NCBI RefSeq assembly: GCF_024213195.1
Contig: NZ_JANAVF010000006.1
Span: 434,001 to 498,000, forward strand
Reading direction: 5' to 3'
Source: Streptomyces sp. TBY4
Lineage (GTDB): Bacteria; Actinomycetota; Actinomycetes; Streptomycetales; Streptomycetaceae
DNA: 64,000 nucleotides
The notes under the pieces were generated by a model. It ran no database searches, was not told the DNA's origin, and worked only from the letters and a program-made list of their open reading frames with translations. How positions within the stretch are numbered: position 1 is the first letter of the stretch; every line of letters starts with the position of its first letter. This document shows, one piece after another, positions 9,114 through 16,144 of this stretch. A program made the position numbers and the translations under genes.

Positions 9114-9422
9114 GCGCCTCAGTCAATCAGAGCGGCGGGTGCGGGAGTTGACGGGGCGTGACGTCGGCGGCCGTGTGGTCGTTGTGTATGCCGTGCGCGG
9201 TCCGGGGTGGCCCGGACTTCCGGGGTGGGAGGGAACTCCCGTTCCGGATGAGGCGTATGTAATCGAACCTATGCCTGGAAACCACCCTTTGGGGTGAACT
9301 CACGCCTGGTTCACCCCCGTTCACTCTCAGTGCGTAAAGATTCCGGGGTCGAGGCCGTCGGCGCGCGCAATGTCCCCCATTGGCGGCGCGACGGCTCCCA
9401 TCTCCCTGGGGGTTCCACCACC
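9114..9422. other. Divergent intergenic region
   Basis: A 309-base region between the start of the minus-strand membrane protein and the plus-strand surface protein. The only structure that stands out is the GTTCACC-rich inverted repeat at 9291-9317, followed by TAAAGAT at about 9334, a possible -10 element for the plus-strand gene. Confidence 0.5.
9291..9317. promoter_or_regulatory. GTTCACC-containing inverted repeat, possible operator
   Basis: GGGGTGAAC and GTTCACCCC form a perfect 9-bp inverted repeat with a nine-base spacer. A third GTTCAC follows ten bases after the last. GTTCACC is the core of the Streptomyces PhoP box, but the spacing here is 10 rather than 11, so PhoP binding is only a possibility. 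Confidence 0.45.
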
Positions 9423-10346
9423 TTGAACAGCAACACCTTCCGCATGCCCGTGGCCGCGCTCGTCGCCACGGGAGCGGTTGCCCTGCTCGCCGCCCCGCCC
9501 GCCTTCGCCACCGGCTCCGCCGGCTCCACCGGCTCCCACCCGGGCGGGGGCAAGGCCAGCGCCGTGGTCCTGCGCACCACGCTGGACGTGGGCCTGCTCA
9601 ACAAGACCGTGCACGTCCCGCTGAACGCGACCCTCAACGAGGTCAGCGCCCCGGCCGACGCCGCGAAGACGGCGCTGACCGTCACCCTCGACGGGGTCGA
9701 GGGCGGAGCGCCGGTGAGCGTCCTGCGCGCCGACGTCGCCACCTCCAAGGCCACCGTCGACGACGGCCGCGCCGCGGCGGAGGCGAACCTCGCCAAGGCC
9801 CGGGTGCACGTCCCGGGGCTGCCCCTGCTGTCCGTGATCGAGGTGGAGAAGGTCAGCTCCAAGGCCGTCTGCGAGGCGGGCAAGAAGCCGGTCGCGAGCT
9901 CCAACGTCCTGGGGACGGTGACCGTCCTGGGCAAGAAGGTCACCCTCTCGGCGGGCGGCCCCACCAAGGTGGAGGTCCCCAAGGTCGGCCTGGTGGGCCT
10001 GGAGCTCTCCGCCGACCGGACCACCTCCACCACGGCCGCCGCGACCGCGCTGCGGCTCAAGGTGTCCGTGAACCCCCTCGACCTGAACGTGGCCGAGGTG
10101 GACGGCGAGATCGTGCTCGCCGAGGCCCGCTGCGAGTCCCCCGCCGCCCCCGCCCCCAGCGCCAGCGCGTCGAAGCTGCCCGACGTCAAGCCCCAGACGG
10201 CCACCACGGGCGGCTCCGGGACCCAGGCCGGCCTCGCCGAGACCGGAGGCGGCTCGCTCACCCCGTTCGTGACGGGCGGTGCCCTGCTCCTGCTCGGCTT
10301 CGGCGCCGCCGCACTGGTCGTGACCCGGCGCGGCAGGGCCTCGTAG
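9423..10346 (+). CDS. Secreted, sortase-anchored surface protein (LAETG)
   Basis: About 307 residues. The N-terminus has a signal peptide (MPVAALVATGAVALLAAPP, then AFA cleavage). The mature part is a valine/lysine-rich beta protein, and the C-terminus has LAETGG, a hydrophobic helix (ALLLLGFGAAALVV) and RRGRAS: a class E sortase-type cell-wall signal. The start is uncertain: TTG 9423 has GGGGG ten bases upstream, whereas ATG 9444 has no ribosome-binding site. The frame extends further upstream but into the inverted-repeat region. Function unknown. It matches my memory of the gene next to the cobalamin cluster in S. coelicolor (SCO1860). Confidence 0.8.
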   Translation: MNSNTFRMPVAALVATGAVALLAAPPAFATGSAGSTGSHPGGGKASAVVLRTTLDVGLLNKTVHVPLNATLNEVSAPADAAKTALTVTLDGVEGGAPVSVLRADVATSKATVDDGRAAAEANLAKARVHVPGLPLLSVIEVEKVSSKAVCEAGKKPVASSNVLGTVTVLGKKVTLSAGGPTKVEVPKVGLVGLELSADRTTSTTAAATALRLKVSVNPLDLNVAEVDGEIVLAEARCESPAAPAPSASASKLPDVKPQTATTGGSGTQAGLAETGGGSLTPFVTGGALLLLGFGAAALVVTRRGRAS

Positions 10347-10361
10347 GACCGTCCCGCAGGG

Positions 10362-11621
10362 CTACTCCGTCGCGCGCGTCAGGCCCTGCTCACCGGCGCC
10401 GCGTGACATCACGGCCTTCGTCACCTCGCGGTCGGCGGCGGCGTACGTGCTGTCGGCGGAGGAGGTGGCGGCCTCGCAGGAGGTGCAGACGACGCGGAAC
10501 GGCGGCCGCATGTCCGAGAACTGGGTGAGGTACTCGGCCTTCACCACCTCCCAGCGGCCCGGATGCGCGGCCGCCGGGGCGAAGGTGAAGCGGGGGACCG
10601 AGGACATGTTGCCGCGGGCCTTCGCCGCCTCGTAGAAGCTGGCCACCTGGTCGCCCATGCCGTACACCACCCAGGTGCCGTTGACCTTCTCGTACGGCTG
10701 CGGCACGTGGTTGTGGGTGCCGAGGATCAGGTCGATGTCGGGGAGGCCGTCCGCCCCGCGCGAGGCGGTCAGCGCCTTGGCCAGGTCCTGCTGCTGCTGG
10801 TCCGGGGCCGTCTGCCACTCGGAGCCCCAGTGGACGCTGAGGACGACGACGTGCGCGCCGGCCGCGCGCGCGGCGCGGGCGTCGGCGATGATCCGGACCG
10901 GGTCGATCAGGTTCACGGCCCAGGGCTTGCCGTCGGGGAGCGGGACGCCGTTCGTCCCGTACGTGTAGTCCAGTTGGGCGACCTTGGCCCCGCCGGCCTC
11001 GAGCAGGGCCGGGGCCTGGGCCTCCTCGGCGCCGCGGGCCGAGCCGACGTGGCGGATGCCGACGCGGTCGAGGTGGTCGAGGACGCGGACGAGGCCCTCG
11101 TAGCCGGCGTCCAGGGTGTGGTTCGAGGCGGTGGAGCAGCTGTCGTAGCCGGCGTCCTTGAGGGCGTCGGCCAGTTGGTGCGGGGCCTTGAAGAGGGGGT
11201 ATCCGGTGTAGGGGCCGCCGGGCCGGCCGTACGGTATCTCGTGGTGGCATATCGCCAGGTCGGCGGCGGAGACGAGGGGTTTGACCCCGGCGAATATCTT
11301 CCGGAAGTCGTAGCCGCCCCTCTCCCCGGAGTCCGCGGCGGCCCGCTGGATGATCGACGGGTACGGGATGATGTCGCCGGTTCCGACGAGGGTGAACGGC
11401 TTCCCGCCGGGGACCGCCGAAGTCGGGGCGGCGGCTGGGGCAGTGGCCGTGGCAGTGGCTGGGGGCGGGGCCGAGGCCGTGGCTCCCGGCTTGGGCCCCA
11501 GCCGCTGCCCGGCCGCCGCGCCGTCGCCGTCCTGGCCCGCCAGTTGCGTCACGCCGTAGGCGGCGCCTCCCACCACGGCCAGTCCGGCCACGGCCGCACC
11601 TATCCTGCCGACCGTCTTCAT
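10362..11621 (-). CDS. CapA-family metallophosphatase-like protein, exported
   Basis: A 419-residue protein with an N-terminal hydrophobic segment (about residues 9-30), a proline/alanine/threonine-rich linker to about residue 75 and a CapA/poly-gamma-glutamate synthesis domain. Landmarks of the calcineurin-like fold are LVGTGDIIPYPS, HHEIPY, STASNHTLDAGYEG, LSVHWGSEWQ and LGTHNHVPQPYE. CapA proteins take part in capsule polyglutamate synthesis, but stand-alone actinobacterial homologues without capB/capC have no settled role. No such partners are nearby. Its stop is 15 bases from the surface protein stop. Confidence 0.88.
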   Translation of the reverse strand: MKTVGRIGAAVAGLAVVGGAAYGVTQLAGQDGDGAAAGQRLGPKPGATASAPPPATATATAPAAAPTSAVPGGKPFTLVGTGDIIPYPSIIQRAAADSGERGGYDFRKIFAGVKPLVSAADLAICHHEIPYGRPGGPYTGYPLFKAPHQLADALKDAGYDSCSTASNHTLDAGYEGLVRVLDHLDRVGIRHVGSARGAEEAQAPALLEAGGAKVAQLDYTYGTNGVPLPDGKPWAVNLIDPVRIIADARAARAAGAHVVVLSVHWGSEWQTAPDQQQQDLAKALTASRGADGLPDIDLILGTHNHVPQPYEKVNGTWVVYGMGDQVASFYEAAKARGNMSSVPRFTFAPAAAHPGRWEVVKAEYLTQFSDMRPPFRVVCTSCEAATSSADSTYAAADREVTKAVMSRGAGEQGLTRATE

Positions 11622-11760
11622 CCCCGTACCCCCGGTGTCGCGTGGTGCGCATGGTCACTGCCTGCGGGAATAGTCGCCCACCGGTGGGGGCGCCGCCATG
11701 CGCGACGCGGGCAAACGCGTCATTGGGGTGAGATCAGCGGAAACGTGCCCGCGCGCGGGC

Positions 11761-11784
11761 GGGCCGGCCCCGCCCGGCCGGCCC
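11761..11784 (-). terminator. Hairpin after the CobE-CobD fusion gene
   Basis: GGGCCGGCC pairs with GGCCGGCCC around a six-base loop, just past the stop of the minus-strand cobalamin gene and before the capA-like gene. Confidence 0.5.
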
Positions 11785-11797
11785 CCTCCACGCGCGG

Positions 11798-13222
11798 TCA
11801 GCGCGCCGCGAGGGCCAGGTCGAGGGCCTGGAGGAGGCGGCCCGTCGTCGCGCGGTCGCGGACCGCCAGCCGGAGCCAGGAGCGGTCCAGCCCCGGGAAG
11901 GTGTCGCCGCGGCGCACGGCGAAGCCCAGCGCGCGCAACCGGGTGCGGATCTGTGCCGCGCCCTCCACCCGGATCAGCACGAACGGCCCCGCCGCCGTAC
12001 CCGCCACCGTGATCTCCTCGAACTCCGCGAGCCCCGCGAGCAGGTGCTCCCGGTCCACCGCGATCTGCCGGGCCGCGGCCTCCGCCTCGGCCAGCGCCGC
12101 GGGCGCCACGCAGGCCTCGGCCGCCACCAGCGCGGGCGTGGACACCGGCCACAGCGGCTGCGCCGCCGCCAGCTTCGCTATCACCCCGGGCTCGGCCAGC
12201 ACGTAGCCGATGCGGAGCCCGGCCAGGCCCCAGGTCTTGGTCAGGCTCCGCAGCACCACCAGGCCCGGTACGTCCGTCCGCCCGGCCAGCGCCTCGCGTT
12301 CGCCGGGGACCGCGTCCATGAAGGCCTCGTCGACCACCAGGATCCGCCCGGGCCGGGCCAGCGCGGCCAGGGTCCGCGCCGGGTGCAGCACCGAGGTCGG
12401 GTTGGTCGGGTTCCCGACCACCACGAGGTCGGCGTCCTCCGGGACCGCAGCCGGGTCCAGCCGGAAGCCGTCCGCGGCCCGCAGCACCACCCGCTCCACC
12501 CGGTGGCCCGCGTCGCGCAGAGCCGCCTCCGGCTCGGTGAACTGCGGATGCACCACCACGGGCCGTACGGCGCCCAGCGCCCGCGCGATCAGTACGAACG
12601 CCTCCGCGGCCCCCGCGGTCAGCAGCACCCGCTCGACCGGCAGCCCGTGCCGCAGGGCCACGGCCGCGCGGGCGGCGCGGCCGTCGGGGTACGCGGACAG
12701 GACGTCGAGCGAAGCCGCGATCCGGTCCTTCAGCCACTGCGGCGGCGTGTGGGACCGTACGTTCACCGCGAGGTCGACCAGCTCCGGGCCCCCGTCCGCG
12801 ACCTCCGCGTCCCCGTGGTGGCGCAGATCGTGCGTGTGGGCCGTGGCGACGGCGCAGGTGGCCGCCACCGACCGCCGCTTGGGTACGAGGAGTTCCCCGC
12901 CCCCGGCGAGTGCCGCGGCCTCCGCCACCGACGCGGTGCCGGCCGCCTCGCGGGCGGCGTCGGAGGGGGACGGCACCGGGATCTCGGCGAGGCGTTCGGC
13001 GGGGTAGCTCAGCAGGGGCACGCCGAAACGTTCCGCCGCACCCGTGATCCCCGCCTCCAGGGCCTTGCCCTCCACGGTGGCCAGGGCCGTCACCGCCCCC
13101 GACGCCAGCCCGGCGCCGCGCAGGGTCTCCTCCACCAGCGCGCACACCTCCGCCACGGACACGCCCGCGCGGCCACCGACCCCGACGACCAGGTGCGTCG
13201 CGTACTCGCCCATCAGGTTCAT
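11798..13222 (-). CDS. cobC: CobE/CbiG-C domain fused to CobD-type threonine-phosphate decarboxylase (CobC)
   Basis: A 474-residue two-domain protein. Residues 1-130 match the CobE/CbiG C-terminal domain (VVGVGGRAGVS, LATVEGKALEAGI, PLLSYPAERLAEIPVPSPSD, VAEAAALA, LLVPKRRS). After a short linker from about residue 140, the rest is a histidinol-phosphate-aminotransferase-like PLP enzyme with VVGNPTNPTS and the PLP lysine in SLTKTWGLAGLRIGY. The C-terminal domain would make (R)-1-aminopropan-2-ol phosphate for the nucleotide-loop linker of cobalamin; CobE/CbiG domains belong to ring contraction or acetaldehyde release. GGAG precedes the ATG by five bases. It is divergent from the ZIP transporter. 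Confidence 0.88.
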   Translation of the reverse strand: MNLMGEYATHLVVGVGGRAGVSVAEVCALVEETLRGAGLASGAVTALATVEGKALEAGITGAAERFGVPLLSYPAERLAEIPVPSPSDAAREAAGTASVAEAAALAGGGELLVPKRRSVAATCAVATAHTHDLRHHGDAEVADGGPELVDLAVNVRSHTPPQWLKDRIAASLDVLSAYPDGRAARAAVALRHGLPVERVLLTAGAAEAFVLIARALGAVRPVVVHPQFTEPEAALRDAGHRVERVVLRAADGFRLDPAAVPEDADLVVVGNPTNPTSVLHPARTLAALARPGRILVVDEAFMDAVPGEREALAGRTDVPGLVVLRSLTKTWGLAGLRIGYVLAEPGVIAKLAAAQPLWPVSTPALVAAEACVAPAALAEAEAAARQIAVDREHLLAGLAEFEEITVAGTAAGPFVLIRVEGAAQIRTRLRALGFAVRRGDTFPGLDRSWLRLAVRDRATTGRLLQALDLALAAR

Positions 13223-13344
13223 CCGTTCTCCGTCGTCGTGTTCGTGGTGCTGCTCGTGGTGGTGGGTTCCGGCTGCCGCCGGTCCGTCAACCGTCCGTGG
13301 TCCGCCACCCGGTCGCGGAAGTGCGCGGGCGGCGCGGAGTCGGT

Positions 13345-14103
13345 ATGCAAGGGCACATGGCCGTGATCGTGGCGTTGGGTGCGTTCCTGATGACCCTGGC
13401 AGGCGGATGGACGGCGCAGCGCGTCACCGACCGCCGCCACCTCGTGCTGGGCCTGGCCGGCGGGCTGATGCTCGGCGTCGTGGGCCTCGACCTGCTCCCG
13501 GAGGCCATGCACGCCGCCGGCAGGGAGGTGTTCGGGGTTCCGCTCGCCCTGCTGCTCTTCGTCGGCGGCTTCCTCGCCGCCCACTGCGTGGAACGCCTCC
13601 TGGCCGTCCGCCAGGCCTCCCACGGGGGCGCGAACGGCGACGGGCACGGGGAGCACGGGGGCCGGGTCCCCCAGGTCGGCCTGACGGCGGCCGCCGCCAT
13701 GGTCGGCCACAGCCTCGCCGACGGGGTGGCCCTCGGCGCCGCCTTCCAGGTCGGCGGGGGCATGGGCGTGGCCGTGGCCCTGGCCGTCATCACCCACGAC
13801 TTCGCCGACGGGTTCAACACGTACACGCTGACCCGGCTCTACGGGAACGCCCGCCGCAAGGCCCTGCTCATGCTCTTCGCGGACGCGGCGGCCCCCGTCG
13901 TGGGGGCCGCGTCCACTCTGCTGTTCACCCTTCCGGAGGAACCGCTCGGGGCCTACCTCGGCTTCTTCGGAGGCGTCCTGCTGTACCTGGCCGCCGCCGA
14001 GATCCTGCCCGAGGCCCACCACAAGCACCCCGCGCTGTCCACCCTGATGTGCACCGTGGGCGGAGTGGCGGGGATCTGGCTGGTGGTGGGCCTGGCGGAG
14101 TGA
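13345..14103 (+). CDS. ZIP-family metal transporter
   Basis: About 252 residues with eight predicted membrane helices. Helices IV and V carry the metal-binding signatures HSLADGVALG and HDFADGFNTY. A histidine-bearing loop (GANGDGHGEHGG) lies between helices III and IV, as in ZIP proteins. The start at 13345 has GGAG five bases upstream; ATG 13357 is an alternative. It is the only plus-strand gene inside the cobalamin block and faces cobB, with 26 bases between the stops. ZIP proteins import zinc, iron, manganese or cobalt. Cobalt or zinc supply for corrin synthesis is a reasonable inference from position only. Confidence 0.88.
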   Translation: MQGHMAVIVALGAFLMTLAGGWTAQRVTDRRHLVLGLAGGLMLGVVGLDLLPEAMHAAGREVFGVPLALLLFVGGFLAAHCVERLLAVRQASHGGANGDGHGEHGGRVPQVGLTAAAAMVGHSLADGVALGAAFQVGGGMGVAVALAVITHDFADGFNTYTLTRLYGNARRKALLMLFADAAAPVVGAASTLLFTLPEEPLGAYLGFFGGVLLYLAAAEILPEAHHKHPALSTLMCTVGGVAGIWLVVGLAE

Positions 14104-14129
14104 GCCGACCGGCCCCGGGCGTCTCCGGT

Positions 14130-15548
14130 TCACCGACGGGCTGCCGCGGCCTCGGCGAACCTCAGGGCCACGGAGGGCTCCGCCGCCCAGTGCGTGTGCA
14201 GGTAACTGGCGTGCACGCCGTCCGCTACGAACCCCTCGACCCGGCGCTCCGGATGCGTGAAGCCCCACGCCGGCGCGGCGCCGGCCCCCGGCTCGATCAC
14301 CGTGCGGTGGAACTCGTGCCCGCGCAGCCGGGTTCCGGCCGGTGCGAGGACGCTGTCGGAGACGGCGACCGCCTCGCGGTAGCCGAGCGTGAGCCGCTCC
14401 GACATCCGCGCGTCGGCGTCGAGCACCCCGCACATCTCTTTGCCGTCGAGCGAGCGTGCGAGGTACAGCAGCCCGGCGCACTCGGCCGCGACCGGGCCCC
14501 CGGCGGCGGCGAAGGCCGCGACGGCCTTGCGCAGCGGCTCGTTCGCCGACAGCTCGGGCGCGTACACCTCGGGGAACCCGCCGCCGATCACCAGGCCGGT
14601 GGTGCCGTCGGGGAGCGCCTCGTCCCGGAGGGGGTCAAAGGTGACCACCTCCGCTCCGGCGGCTCGCAGCAGCTCCGAGTGCTCGGCGTAGGAGAACGTG
14701 AAGGCGGCCCCACCGGCGACGGCGATGACGGGTGCGGCGCCGCCGCTGGGGCTCCGCCCCAGACCCCGCGCCTCAAACGCCGGCGAGGCTGGATTCTGCC
14801 GCTGCGCGGCAGCCAGTTCCGGGGACCACGCCTCGCAGGCCAGCGGCGGGGCCGTCCTGGCCAGGGCCATCAGGGCCTCCAGGTCGCAGCCCTGGCGGAC
14901 CTGTTCGGCCAGGGCCGTCACGGAGTCGAGGGCATCCCGCCGCCGCTCGGCGACCGGCACCAGTCCGAGGTGCCGCGAGGGCGCCGCCACCTGCGGAGCC
15001 CGCCGCAGGACGCCGAGCACCGGCATCCCGGCTTCCTCCAGGGCCTCCCGCAGCATCACCTCGTGCCGGTCGGAGCCGACCTTGTTCAGGATCACGCCGC
15101 CGAGCCGCACCTGCGGATCGAAGGAGGCGAAGCCGTGCACCAGCGCCGCCACCGACCGCGACTGCGAGGACGCGTCGACGACCAGCACCACCGGCGCCCG
15201 GAGCAGCTTCGCGACCTGCGCCGTCGACGCCAGTTCGCCCCGCCCCGCGGCCCCGTCGTAGAGGCCCATCACGCCTTCGACGACCGCCAGGTCGGCCCCG
15301 GCCGCCCCGTGCGCGAACAGCGGAGCCACCAGCTCCGGTCCGCACATGAAGGCGTCCAGGTTGCGCCCGGGCCGGCCCGTGGCCAGCGCGTGGTAGCCCG
15401 GGTCGATGTAGTCCGGGCCGGCCTTGTGCGGGGACACGGTCAGGCCGCGCTCCGAGAAGGCCGCCATCAGCCCCGTCGCGACGGTGGTCTTGCCGCTGCC
15501 GGAGGAGGGCGCGGCGATGACCAGTCTCGGTACGTTGAACGAGGTCAC
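14130..15548 (-). CDS. cobB: Cobyrinic acid a,c-diamide synthase with a repeat insertion
   Basis: A 472-residue enzyme that amidates side chains a and c of (hydrogeno)byrinate using ATP and glutamine. The N-terminal P-loop is APSSGSGKTTVATG, and HKAGPDYIDPGYH is the substrate/Mg region. The C-terminal type-I-like glutaminase has the cysteine in VAAECAGLLYLA and the histidine in YLHTHW. GTG 15548 overlaps the cobO stop (GTGA). Between the two domains the protein contains about 23 extra residues (QRQNPASPAFEARGLGRSPS...) encoded by a dispersed genomic repeat (14746-14812). The frame is kept, so the enzyme may still work with a longer linker. Confidence 0.92.
   Translation of the reverse strand: MTSFNVPRLVIAAPSSGSGKTTVATGLMAAFSERGLTVSPHKAGPDYIDPGYHALATGRPGRNLDAFMCGPELVAPLFAHGAAGADLAVVEGVMGLYDGAAGRGELASTAQVAKLLRAPVVLVVDASSQSRSVAALVHGFASFDPQVRLGGVILNKVGSDRHEVMLREALEEAGMPVLGVLRRAPQVAAPSRHLGLVPVAERRRDALDSVTALAEQVRQGCDLEALMALARTAPPLACEAWSPELAAAQRQNPASPAFEARGLGRSPSGGAAPVIAVAGGAAFTFSYAEHSELLRAAGAEVVTFDPLRDEALPDGTTGLVIGGGFPEVYAPELSANEPLRKAVAAFAAAGGPVAAECAGLLYLARSLDGKEMCGVLDADARMSERLTLGYREAVAVSDSVLAPAGTRLRGHEFHRTVIEPGAGAAPAWGFTHPERRVEGFVADGVHASYLHTHWAAEPSVALRFAEAAAARR
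14746..14812. repeat. Dispersed Streptomyces repeat inserted in cobB
   Basis: A 67-base element bounded by two small hairpins: CTGGGGC/GCCCCAG at 14746-14762 and CTGCCGC/GCGGCAG at 14796-14812. Its 32-base core (14767-14798, containing CCTCAAACGCCGGCG) matches 30572-30603 at 30 of 32 positions. This family is otherwise typical of spaces between genes. Confidence 0.8.
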
Positions 15549-16144
15549 CACTCGATGCCCTTCTGGCCCTTCTGGCCGGCGTCCATCGGGTGCTTGACCT
15601 TGGTCATCTCGGTGACGAGGTCCGCGAACTCCACGAGCTTCGCCGGGGCGTTGCGCCCGGTGATCACCACGTGCTGGGTGCCGGGACGGTTCCGCAGCAC
15701 CTCGACGACCTCGTCCACGTCGATCCAGCCCCAGTGCATCGGGTACGCGAACTCGTCCAGCACGTACAGCTTGTGCGTCTCGGCGGCCAGATCGCGCTTG
15801 ACCTGCTCCCAGCCCTCCTTGGCCGCCTGCTCGTTGTCGAGCTGCGCGTCGCGCTGGACCCAGGACCAGCCCTCGCCCATCTTGTGCCAGACGACGGAGC
15901 CGCCCTCGCCGGAGGCGCCCAGCACCTTCAGCGCGTTCTCCTCGCCGACCTTCCACTTCGCCGACTTGACGAACTGGAACACCCCGATCGGCCAGCCCTG
16001 GTTCCAGGCGCGCAGCGCCAGACCGAAGGCCGCCGTCGACTTGCCCTTGCCCGGCCCCGTGTGCACGAAGACGAGCGGGCGGTTGCGGCGCTGACGCGTC
16101 GTGAGTCCGTCGTCCGGAACGACGGACGGCTGTCCCTGCGGCAT
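15545..16144 (-). CDS. cobO: Cob(I)yrinic acid a,c-diamide adenosyltransferase
   Basis: A 199-residue CobA/CobO/BtuR-type corrinoid adenosyltransferase that moves the 5'-deoxyadenosyl group of ATP to Co(I). The P-loop HTGPGKGKSTAAFG (about residues 28-41) and YVLDEFAYPMHWGWID are diagnostic, and KHPMDAGQKGQKGIEW is the usual C-terminus. The ATG shares one base with the chelatase stop and the stop overlaps the cobB GTG, so the three genes are tightly coupled. Confidence 0.96.
   Translation of the reverse strand: MPQGQPSVVPDDGLTTRQRRNRPLVFVHTGPGKGKSTAAFGLALRAWNQGWPIGVFQFVKSAKWKVGEENALKVLGASGEGGSVVWHKMGEGWSWVQRDAQLDNEQAAKEGWEQVKRDLAAETHKLYVLDEFAYPMHWGWIDVDEVVEVLRNRPGTQHVVITGRNAPAKLVEFADLVTEMTKVKHPMDAGQKGQKGIEW

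Noticed and set aside
14746..14812. Insertion sequence remnant
   Set aside because: No transposase or target duplication; the match is to short intergenic repeats.
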